The notes under the pieces: model-generated
Told to the model about the DNA's origin: nothing
Database searches by the model: none
The model's input: only the letters and a program-made list of their open reading frames with translations
Program-made: the position numbers and the translations under genes
Shown here: positions 37,501-49,500 of the stretch, in pieces
Numbering within the stretch: the first letter of the stretch is position 1
How the letters are laid out: each line of letters begins with the position of its first letter
Assembly (NCBI GenBank): GCA_036785705.1
Contig: JAWUZG010000177.1
Span: 1,116,001-1,180,000, forward strand
Origin: Acanthornis magna
Lineage: Eukaryota > Chordata > Aves > Passeriformes > Acanthizidae
Direction: 5' to 3'
DNA length: 64,000 nt

Positions 37501-40500
37501 TTCCCCCCTCTCCCTTTTATTTACATTTTTCTCTTTCCTCTCTCCCTTCCCTCCTTTCCTCCCTTCCCTCTTTTCCTCCATTTTTTTTTTTCATTTGGAT
37601 AAATCTCCCTCATTCCATATGGATAAACCCACAATTCCTTCATTTTCCTCCCCGGAATCTTGGCTTTTTTTCCTACTTTTCCCTTTCCTTTCCTGCAAGA
37701 ATATTTTTTCCCCCTCTCCCTTTTATTTACATTTTTCCTCTCCCAATTTCCTCTCTCCCTTCCCTCCTTTCCTCCCTTCCCTCTTTTCCTCCATTTTTTT
37801 CATTTGGATCAATCCCTCTCATCTCCATGTGGATAAACCCACAATTGCTTCATTTTCCTCCCCAGAATCTTGGCTTTTTTTCCCTACTTTTCCCTTTCCT
37901 TTCCTGCAAGAATATTTTTTCCCCCTCTCCCTTTTATTTACATTTTTCTCTTTCCTCTCTCCATTTCCTCTCTCCCTTCCCTCTTTTCCTCCTTTTATTT
38001 TTTTTTCATTTGGATCAGTCTCCCTCATCTCCATGTGGATAAACCCACAATTCCTTCATTTTCCTCTCCGGAATCTTGGCTTTTTTCCCTACTTTTCCCT
38101 TTCCTTTTCTGCTGGAATAATTTTTTTTTACCCCTCTCTCTTTTATTTACATTTTTCCTCTCCCAATTTCCTCTCTCCCTTCCCTCCTTTCCTCCCTTCC
38201 CTCTTTTCCTCCATTTTTTTTTTCATTTGGATAAATCTCCCTCATTCCATATGAATAAACCCACAATTCCTTCATTTTCCTCCCCGGAATCTTGGCTTTT
38301 TTTCCCTACTTTTCCCTTTCCTTTCCTGCAAGAATATTTTTTCCCCCTCTCCCTTTTATTCACATTTTTCTCTTTCCCAGTTTCCTCACTCCCTTCCCTC
38401 TTTTCCTTCATTTTTTTCCCCCTGCCAGCAGCAAACCATTCCTTGAGAAAGCAGCAGCCTCCCAATTTTCCTCAGAGGCGCAGGAAACTGCCAAAATTGC
38501 GGAGGAATTGTGGAGGAATCGCGGGATGGAGGGAGCCTGATTAGCCCCGGCGATTTCCCTGGAAATGGCAGCGTTCTGGGATCGCGCTCCAAACCTCGGC
38601 CAGGTCTTGGCGACCTCTGGAATCGCCTCCGCGAGGATATTTGTGTTTAATGAGGAGCATTTCGGAGCTGTTCCCAGGGAAATGAGCTGAACCCACCTGG
38701 TGGAAGTTTTGGGATAATTATCCATAAATAAAGCAGGGAACGGCTGCTAGGGGAATAATTTTTCACGGACAAACAGATCCTTCTGCCTGTAATTCATCCA
38801 GGAGAATGAGGGAACGGAATAACCCCGGTTTTGGGGAAAACGGAATAGCTGGAATCCCCCTGGAATGTCAAAGATATTGAAATGTGGATCATTATGCCAC
38901 ATGTGGTGCCATCTCAACTCCACTCTGGGAGATTTTCCCTCCCTTATCCCAAAAAATCCACCCTGGATGTGTTCTCCCCACGCAGCACATCCCTCACTCT
39001 TCTTTTATTCCTTTTTTCCTCATCCTCTTCCAGTAAAAAACTCAATTTTAATTGGCTCAAAATTGCTTTTTTCCCCCCCCTCGTGAGCCAGAAATTCGCT
39101 GGGTTCATTATCCACGAGGTGGAATTATCCCGCGGTTAGTTAAAATCCAGAAAAACAGGATTATTATCCCTGAAAACCCCACAGGGCTGCACTCACCAGC
39201 ATTCCCTGGAACTTTGGGATTCATTTTCCCGGCTTTAACCATCTAAAAATCTCAGCCCATGAAATTAGCTGAGGTGAACCCAGATCCTTGTTCCTACCAA
39301 AAAAAAAAAAAAAAGGCAATATCCTTAAATTACTGTACCCCATCCTGATTTTTCCTCCTTCTTCCTGTGCTCCTGGAAGATCTCAGGACTTTTATTACGA
39401 ACAAATTCAATTTTTGCTTTTAAATCAAAGTGTTCACCAAATATTTGGCTTCCTATTTGTGGCTCAGGAAAGGATTGCTGGGAATATTCTCGGCAGGAAT
39501 ATTTTCGATAGGAATATTCTTGATAGGAATATTCTCATTTTTTTCAGCAGCAGGTGGATCATTTCCCTCTGCTGATATGGAAAAGCAGGAATAATTTAGG
39601 AGCCAGGTCAGGAAGGATTTGCTTTACTCTGTGGGCCTTAAATATTGACCTGAATTATCAATTAATTGGCATTAATTGCGGCTTTGTTCCAATTGGGTGC
39701 ACCAGGTGCAATAAACACGGAGTTGCCTGGGAATGGCTGGAGAAGGGAAGGATTAAAAATTCCAAGCTGGAATATTTCGGGGAATATTTAGGGGTTTTAT
39801 TGCTTTGAAATGGCTCTGAATTTGTTGCCCAGTGATAAATTGGAGAACGGAATCATGGAATTATTAAGGCTGGAAAAGGTTTTCAGGATAATTTGGGTTT
39901 ATTGGTATTGATATTGTTTTTTTGTGATTAAAATTTGACGGGATCGTGGAATGGGTTGGGAGAGATCCTACAGCCCATCCAGGTCCCAGGGCAGGGACAT
40001 CCCACCCAGCCTGGCCTTGGACACTGCCAGGGATGAGGAATCCACGATTCCTCAGGAAACCTTGCCCAGGGCCTCCCCATTCCCTGGGTAGGGAATTTCT
40101 TCCTCCCATCCAATCCAACCCAATCCCATCCAATCCCAATCCCAATTCCAATCCCAATCCCAATCCAATCCAATCCGACCCAATCCAACCCAATCCAACC
40201 CAATCCCATCCAATCCCAATTCCAATCCCAATCCCAATCCCAATCCAAATCCAATCCAATCCCATCCAACCCAATCCCATCCAATCCAACCCAATCCAAT
40301 CCCAATCCAATCCCAATCCAACCCAATCCAATCCCAATCCAATCCCATCCAATCCAATCCAATCCCAATCCTATCCAATCCAATCCTATCCAATTCCATC
40401 CAACCCAATCCAATCCAATCCAACCCAATTCAATCCAATCCTATCCCAATCCAATCCAATCCAATCCAATCCAATCCAACCCAATCCAATCCCAATCTAA

Positions 40501-43500
40501 TCCCAATCCAATCCAATCCCAATCCAGTCCAATCCTACCCAATCCAATCCAATCCCAATCCAATCCAAATCCAACCCAATCCAATCCCAATGCAACCCAA
40601 TTCAATCCAATCCCAATCCAATCCTATCCAATCCAATCCCAATCCAATCCCAATCCAATCCAATCCAATCCCAATCCAATCCAATCCCAATCCAATCCAA
40701 TCCAATCCAATCCAATCCAATCCTCTCCTCTCCTCTGTTGGTTTTAACCATTCCTTGTCCCATAGAGCAAATTTTCGGCTTCCCACAGGGAAATTGGAAT
40801 TCCAGCAGTGGCTCCGCGATCCCAAGGCACAGATCCCGGAGATCTCACGGCCACGAGGGACATCCCATAAAGATCCCATTCCAGAGCCATCCCTGTGATC
40901 CAGGAGGAAGCAGCGACCCTTCCCTGGTGGCTCCACCGCCAGCTCATTCCCCTGGAGCTCCGGGAGCTCACAAATTCCCGTCTGGATCCACGGTGAGCAG
41001 TGGAAGCGCATTCCCATTTTCCCACCTGGGAATGTGGATGGGGTGGAAGTTTCGGGATAAATATCCATAAATAAAGCAGGGAACAGCTGCTGCGGGAATC
41101 GTTTTTCATGGACAAACAGATCCTTCTCCCTGAGTTCATCCAGGAAAATGAAGGAACAGAATAACCCGGGTTTTGGGGAAAACGGAGCACCTGGAATCCC
41201 TTTGGAATTCCCTTGGAGTGTCGAAAATATTGAAATGTGGATGATTAGAATTTCCCTGCCATAGCTGGACAATCCCTGGGATTTTTAACACAAGATCCCA
41301 GAAATGGGGGGGAAAAAAAGTCAATTTTTATAAAATTTAGGAGCAGAAAATGCCCATTCCCGGGAGTTAAGGATGAAAAATTCAGGATGGTTTTTCCAGG
41401 AATGGATTCCTTTGGATGCAGGGAGTGACCCTCATGGGGTCAGGAGGAATGGGAATGGCAGCACTGAGAGGAGCTCATCCACAGCTTATCCAGAGCCCTC
41501 TGGAATTCCAGGGTCCAAATGGGACACCGTTGCCAGCAGGCCGGAATTCCTCAGGAATTTCTCAGGAATTCCTTGCTCCTGGCAGCTCCCAAATGTCCCA
41601 TCCAGGCTGGAGCAGACCTGAGGTCACCCCAAATCCAGACAGGAACTCTCCAAAGGTTCCAAATTTCCTCCCTGGAAAGCTCCAGCTTCCCCTGGGATTC
41701 TTCCCTTCCCTCTTCACATCCCAGTCCTCAGAGGTGTCTTTTCCATGGCTCAAGGGAAAGTTTTTCCAGCTGCTCTCCCACTTTTCTCTCCTCTTTTGGA
41801 ATCTCAGGCATATCCAGGCCCTCATCATCCCAGGAGAATTAAGGTACGGAATTCCTCCTGTCCTGCTCTTATCCCAGGGAGGAGAAAGCTGCTCCTTTTT
41901 TCCATCATCATCATCATCATCACCATCTTCATCCCATCCCATCACATTCCATCCCATGGATCCCATTGATCCCATCCCATCAATCCCATCCCATCGATCC
42001 CATCAATCCCATCCCATCCCTGTATCCTATCCCATCCCATTCCCATCCATCCCATCCCATCCTATCAATCCCATCCCATTCCATTCCCATTCCCATCCCA
42101 TCTCATCCATCCCATCCCATCAATCTCATCCCGTCGATCCCATCGATCCCATCCCATCCCTGTATCCCCTCCCATCCCATTCCCATCCATCCCATCCCAT
42201 CCCATCCCTGTATCCTATCCCATCCCATGGATCCCATTCCCATTCCCATTCCCATTCCTGTATCCCATCCCTGTATCCCATCCCTGTATCCCATCCCTGT
42301 ATCCCATCCCATCCCATCCCATTCCATCCTCTCCCTGTATCCCATCCCATCCCATTTCCATTCCCATCAATCCCATTCCATCCCATCCCTGTATCCTATC
42401 CCATTCCCATTCCCATTCCCATCCCATCAATCCCATCAATCCCATCCCTGGATCCATCCCTGGATCCCATCCCAGTGCATTTTTTCCTTGCAGAAGGAGG
42501 GAAGTGGCCCAGCCGATCCCCCCTGGCATGGCCCAAAGGTCGGTGCTTTTATCCCATTTTTTATCCGGTCAGGATAACGATCCGTTTTTCCAGAGCTGTC
42601 TCACTTTGGAAACTGAGGAATCACTGGGAAAAAAATCAGGGAATTCAGGATGTAGCCAACAGTTTTGGCCCCTGGTGATGAGCAGAAATTCCAGGATTGA
42701 GGTTTTCACAGGAATTTGTGTTTTGGGAATCCCCAATCAGTTTGGCCTCTGCGGATTTCTCCCTTCTCCCTCAAATCCATGGAATTCTTTAACACCTGCA
42801 ATATCCTGGGATAGGGAGATCCACAATTTTTTTTCACCCATCCCTGGCTTTGACTCCACAATTTATGGTTTTCCCTCTGCATTCCCACTGCACGGGACAG
42901 GACGTTCCCAATCCGTTCTGGGAATGCTGGAAAACAGGGATTCCTGCGTGGAAAATTGCCAAAATCCTGTGCGGGAACGAGGGCGGAACCCCGTGGCCCA
43001 AAGAGGGGAGGGAGAATTCCTTGGAATAATGAACATTTGGGATTTCAGGGGTTTGGTGTTGTTTTCCAGGGGGAAATGGGAGCTCCTGGAGCCCGTGGGG
43101 ACAAAGGAGAAAAGGTAGGGATGGGAGAAAGTCTCCAAAGACTCACGGAATCTTGGAATATTTGCAGTTGGAAGGGACCCACGAGGATCACCGAGTCCAG
43201 CTCTGCCGTGGAGGGCCCAAATTCCAAATTCCCAGGGGTGTGAAATAAATTCCCACTGATTCCCAGTCACGGCTGTGGAATTATTTCCAGGCTTTTCCAG
43301 CCTGAGCCTCTGGGACCGGAATTCCATGTGCTGTGAGAGGATCTGGGAAGGGAAAGGCATTCCCAGAGTTGGGAATATGCTCGTGGAGAGGACATTCAGG
43401 TCCGATGGAATGGGATTGGCACATTCCTAAATTTGGGAATATCCTCAAGGAGAGGACATCCGGGTCCGATGGAATGAGATTGGCACATTCCCAAATTTGG

Positions 43501-46500
43501 GAATATACTCACGGAGAGGATATCCAGGTCCGATGGAATGGGATTGGCGCATTCTCAAATTTGGAATATGCTGGTGGAGAGGACATTCAGGTCCGATGGA
43601 ATGGGATTGGCGCATTCCCAAATTTGGGAATATCCTCGTGGAGAGGATGCCCAGGTCCGATGGAATGGGATTGGCACATTCCTAAATTTGGGAATATGCT
43701 CAAGGAGAGGATATCCAGGTCTGATGGAACGGGATTGGCACATTCCCAAATTTGGGAGTAAGATCACGGAGAGGATGTCCAGGTCTGATGGAATGGGATT
43801 GGCGCATTCCTAAATTTGGGAATATCCTCATGGAGAGGATGCCCAGGTCCGATGGAATGGGATTGGCACATTCCCACCTTTATCCCTGTCCCTGTCCCCC
43901 ACTCCCAGCTTTTCCCCACACCTGCCATGCTCGGGAGGAAACACGAAAGGTGAAAGTTTGGATTTGCTGATTTTCGAGGAATTTCCCAGCCTAAACAATG
44001 GAATTGTCGTATTCTACGATTCAAAAAATTCCCGGGGGGGTTCCTGTTGTTCATTTTTTGCTGGATGAGAACGAAAAGAGAGGGGATGGACACGGAAAAT
44101 CCAGCCCTGGCATGGGGGTAGGGGTGGGAGAAAGGCCACAAAAAACAGCATTCCGTGGACACTGTGGGCAGCGGGAATTTGTAGGGATGGCAGATCCCAG
44201 GTCCGGGGCGGTGGGATGTGGAATTTCAGGGCAAAGGCAGGGCTGGGAAAAGGCAGAGCCCCTGGGGAAGGGGAATTCTGGATGGAATGCGGGAAGGAGG
44301 GAGGAGAGGCGGCTGGAACAGGAATTTTGTCTTGCAGGGCCAGCCGGGGGATGCGGGAGAGCCTGGAGAGAAGGTGAGTGCTGGGATCGGCTCCAAAATC
44401 CATGAAAAATCTGCCCCAGGAGGAGCCTGGATGGGGCTGGATCCAATCCCAGCCCCGGAATACCAATGGTTTCAATCCAGGGAATTCCAGAGCTGTGCTT
44501 GAAACTTTAGGATCAATGATGGAAAACCAGAAATATTTGTATAAAAATGAACAATTAATTAATAAACGAGCAGACAAAAAGATCTTAATCCGAATTATTT
44601 ATTCCACAGGAGAGAAGCTGAATTGTGCATGATATCAAATTAATTCAATTAATTAAATTATTGTTATTTAATAGATTTATTGAATTATTTTAAAAATAAT
44701 TTATTACATTCTTAATTAATTAATTAAATTATTATTAAATTATTTAATTATGTTAAGATAATGTAAATTAATCATTTTTATTTTAATTATTTTAAATTAA
44801 TATAAAATTGATTTAATTTAAATTAATTTAGAAATTAATTTAATTTAAAGTAATATATACATTGATTTAATTTAAATTAATATAGAAATTAATTCAATTT
44901 AAATTAATTTTAGAATTTATTCAATTAATCATTTTAAAGCGATTCTATTAAAATTAGCAAAAAACTCGAATTATTGAAGTAGAACTTGATGTCCCTCACC
45001 CAGACCAATGACATTTGATGTCCCCTCTCAGCCCACGACCGATTCCCTTGGAATTAGGGCTTTGTCCCAGGTTTTTTTCCTGCATTCCAGCAGAGAATCC
45101 CTGGGAAGCTCTGCTGTGGCTCAGGGGTGACAATCCCCGTGACCTCGGTGCCCTCCCTTTGTCCCACAGGGCTCCAAAGGCGACAGAGGAGAGGAAGGAC
45201 AAAAGGTAAAGGACAAAGCTGGGGCCTCCTTTTCCTCCTTTTTTCCCTTTTTTTCTCATTCCCTCCCCAGCTCAGGATCAGTGCCCAGGTCACCTCCCGA
45301 GGCGTGGAAGGACAGGGAAGAAATTCCAGAGGGCTCACACAGGACACCTCGGGAATGAATAATTCCAGAGAATGAGTCTGGCCCAGGGCCCTGGGATATC
45401 ATTCCCGGAAATATTCCAGCTCCTTCTTTTCCAAAAATTCCCAGGCCAGTTTTGTCTCTCCAGACCATCCAGAGGAATTGAGGATTCCCTGAGGGCTCCG
45501 TAGGAACCCTCGGAATGGGATTGGCTCTGCGGGATCTCAGCTGGACCTGCAGCACAAACCAAGCTCTCCGTGCTGGGCCCACAGGGGAAGGAGAATTCCT
45601 GATTTTTCCTGGCTTTCTTCTCACAGGGAGAGCCGGGAATTGGGTTCAGAGGTCCCACTGGCCAGGCTGGGCCGCCTGGATTTAAGGTAAGGAGGAATCT
45701 CACATGGATTTCTTTTTTTTTTTTCCTGGTATTTTCTCTTTCTCATCCTTGTTTTCCACTGCTGGATGTGGAGCACGGAAGCAACAAAATAATCCTGGGA
45801 AGGCGGGAATGCTGTGACATGGATTTGGGACAGAGGGAATGCTCTGTGTCCTCTGAAGGGCAGTTTCAGAGGGGGATGCAGAGGATAAATGTCATGGAAT
45901 CATGGAATCCCCCATCCCAATTCCCTGTGATTCCCTGCCCCAATTCCCTGTGACTCCCTAAATGAATTGCCTTTGATTCCCTGTCCCAATTCCCTGTGAT
46001 TCCCTGTCCCAATTCCCTGTGGTTCCCTATCCCAATTCCCTGTGATTCCCTGTCCCAATTCCCTGTGGTTCCCTATCCCAATTCCCTGTGATTCCCTGTC
46101 CCAATTCCCTGTGGTTCCCTATCCCAATTCCCTGTGATTCCCTGTCCCAATTCCCTGTGGTTCCCTATCCCAATTCCCTACCCCAATTCCCTGTGATTCC
46201 CTATCCCAATTCCCTACCCCAATTCCCTGTGATTCCCTATCCCAATTCCCTATCCCAATTCCCTGTGATTCCCAGCTCCAATTCCCTATCCCAATTCCCT
46301 ATCCCAATTCCCAGCCCTAATTCCCTGTGATTCCCAATTCCTGTGTTTCCCGATCCCACAGGGCGAGCCAGGGGCCCCGGGACCTCCCGGAGCTCAGGGC
46401 ATCCAAGGAATCCGCGGGAACGCCGGCACCCCTGGATCCCAGGGGGACAGAGGGGCTCCGGGTGTGCCTGGAATTCCGGGACAGAAGGTGAGGGGACACC

Positions 46501-49500
46501 CTGGGGGGTGTTTGTCACCTCACGGTGACAACAAACTGTCCGTGCCAGGTAGCCCCTGGGGGTCAAGCCCCCACAATTCCAGGTTTTCCTGAGGCTGAAG
46601 GTTGTCAGGGAAGTGGGAACAAATCCTGGTTGGGAAAGGGAAGGGGACAGGGATGATCAGGACAATGGGATGATCCTCAAATTCCCAAAGGAACCAGTGG
46701 AGCTCCCCATTGTTCTTCCCAGGAATTTAATGGGGTGGCTGGAGGGGGTGACTGGGAAGGAAGGGAGTGGCCGGAGCGTGGGGATGGCAACACGGAATTT
46801 TGGGGTCATTAACCCCTGGGAATGGAGGGTGGAATCCCAGAATTCCGGGATCACTGAGGTTGGGAAAGCCCTCCAAGGCCATCGAGCCCGAGCTGTGCCC
46901 AATTCCCAGAGTGCCACCTCCGGGAATTCCTCAGACACCTCCAGGGATGGGGACCCCAAACCTCCCTGGGCAATTCCGAGGCCTGACCCCCATTCCATGA
47001 GGAAATTCCTGCTGCCTGCTGCCAGCGCTGGGAAAACCCGGATCACCATTTCCTGCTTTTTCGCGGATCAGGGGAAATCAGGACTTTCCCCTTCCGTGCG
47101 CTCTCCTCTCAAAGGATTTTGTTTCCCAGGGGGAACGCGGGCGGAGAGGCCGGGATGGACCCGCAGGGCCCACGGGACCGTTGGGACCCCAAGGAAAAGA
47201 GGTGGCGTTGTGCACGTTCCGTGTCTTTCGGGAGGGATGGGCTCCCACCTTCCGGGAACGTTGGGATGGGAGAGCGCTGAGCCCTCCCAGAGCAAACCCT
47301 CCCTTCTGTTCTGTTCCCACAGGGAATTCCCGGGGCACCTGGACCCAAAGGGAACAAGGTCAGTGCCACCTTCCCGGGAAAATCCCAAGCGGAGATCCTG
47401 GGATGGGAATGGGACAAATCCCTGCCTTTTCCTGCCTCTTCATCCCTGACCCCATCCTGCTTCATCCCATTTCTCCCTCACTCCTGGGACCGGAATTCCC
47501 TGTGCTGAGAGGGTCTGGAAAGGGAAAGGCATTCCCAAAGTTGGGATATTCCCAACTCCTGGAGAGGACATCCCGGTCCGATGGAAACTGGGATTGGCAC
47601 ATTCCCAGTAACAGCAACTTCTTCCCGTGGTTGCTGGAGCATCCTCTGGAGAGAGCAGCAGAAAATCCATGGAATTGAGTCTCCTGACTCTTCCTGGGAC
47701 TTAAATCCTGGCCAAATTAATCAGGAATTGCGTGACGCGGTGTCCCTGCTCCGAGTGACAGCTCTGGAATTCTCTGCTCCCCAGGGGGAAATCGGCGTTG
47801 GAGCCGCTGGCCCGAGAGGTCCCTGTGGATTCCCCGGCCCGCGGGTAGGTCCATCCGTGAATATTCCAGGCTTGGATTCCTGCAGCCCCAAGCTCCCTCA
47901 GCTTCATCCACCACCTCCCACCCACCCATCCCAGGAACACCCCAACGGTTTCCGGCGGCAAAATTCCCTTCTCCTCATATGCCGGAAAAGTTCTGGGAGA
48001 ATACAGAGCCGGAATCAGAGGCCGTGTTTAAATTCGCTGTTCCACAAAAAAATCAGGATTTTACAGCCCAATCCATCGGGACAAACTCCCGACCTACTCT
48101 CAGATGAGGCCCCTGAGGCAAAACATTCCCTGAGAATATCAGGAGCTGTGGGTAAACCCTGCCGGAGCTTCGTTTTCCACAGGAAAGGATGGAATAATGT
48201 TTCTGCTCATCCGACTCCGGCTTAAATCGAATTCCCGGGATCTCGGTCACCCAAATTTGGCCTCACAGGACAATTCCTGAGGTTTAAAGGCAATTCCTGA
48301 GGTCTGTAGGGAGGTCAGGAAGGGTCTCCATGGACCCTCTTCCATCCCAATCCATAAGAACACACAGCCCCTGATCCCGATGGGATGAAGAGGTTGGACA
48401 GCTCCTTTGGGGACAGGGAATTCTGCGGGACGTTGGTGGATTTGGGATTCTCTGCATTTCTGGTGGCCATCCCTGCCCCTCTCCACCCCCAGGGCGACGA
48501 GGGCATCGTGGGAATGCGGGGTCCGCCCGGAACGATGGTGAGTGATCCGATATCCCGGAGAACCGCGGATCCAGGGCCGGCAGAGCCCCCGCGGGGCCTG
48601 AGAGACATAAAACGGGGATTTTTCCAGCGGGAAACTGGGATCTGGGAATCTGGGTTCCAGCGGGGAATCCTGTGGGGCACAATTCCTGAGTGCCTTTGCC
48701 CATCTGGAATTTCAGTCCCTGCCTGCTGTTGTCAGGCCTGCTGGAATTTCAGGAATTTCGGGGATTTCAGGGCAGGAATTTCAGGAATTTCAGGGCAGGA
48801 ATTTCAGGAATTTCAGGGCAGGAATTTCTGGAATTTCAGGGATTTCAGGGTGGGGATTTCAGGAATTTCAGGGCAGGAATTTCAGGAATTTTAGGAATTT
48901 CAGGGATTTCAGGGCAGGAATTTCAGGAATTTCAGGGATTTCAGGGTGGGAATTTCAGGGATTTCAGGGCGGGTATTCCAGGCTCTCGTTCTGCTGGAGG
49001 GGGCTGAGCTGGGGGAGACCCAAATCCCAGCTGGAATTTGGATGAAGTCCTTATGATCTATTATTGATCAGGCTGTTACTTTTCTTGGAATGAGAGGAAA
49101 AGGATTTTTTTAATGAGGACGTGGAGCAACAGGAAAAGGAGGAAAGGCTTTGAACTGGAATAGGCCAGGGCCAGATGGGATCTTGGGAATTGGGAATTGC
49201 TGCCGGGGAAGGTGGGGAGGGGCTGGGCTGGAATTGCCAGAGCAGCTGTGGCTGCCCCTGGATCCCTGCAGTGTCCCAGGCCAGGCTGGACAGGGCTGGG
49301 AGCAGCCTGGGACAGTGGCAGGTGTCCCTGCCATGGAAATTCCCACCTCCCTGCAAATTCCTGGGATTCTGCAGCCAGGAGTGACCACCACAGCTTTTCA
49401 CCTCTCCAAATGTGCTTCCCATCCTGCCTTGGCCACCAGGAGAGCCCACCCAGGATCCACCTCCACCTCGGAGGAGCCTCTTGGAGCTTTCCCTTGGTGT

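Noticed and set aside
36569..38254. 561-residue plus-strand open frame, hydrophobic, looks like a membrane protein
   Set aside because: Phe/Leu/Ser-rich sequence is what a C/T-rich 210-bp array encodes; the same peptide block recurs in every unit.
38424..38540. Possible hinge exon after CCCCTGCCAG
   Set aside because: The only long open frame needs a phase 2 start while all hinge and collagen exons here are phase 0; the phase 0 frame stops at once.
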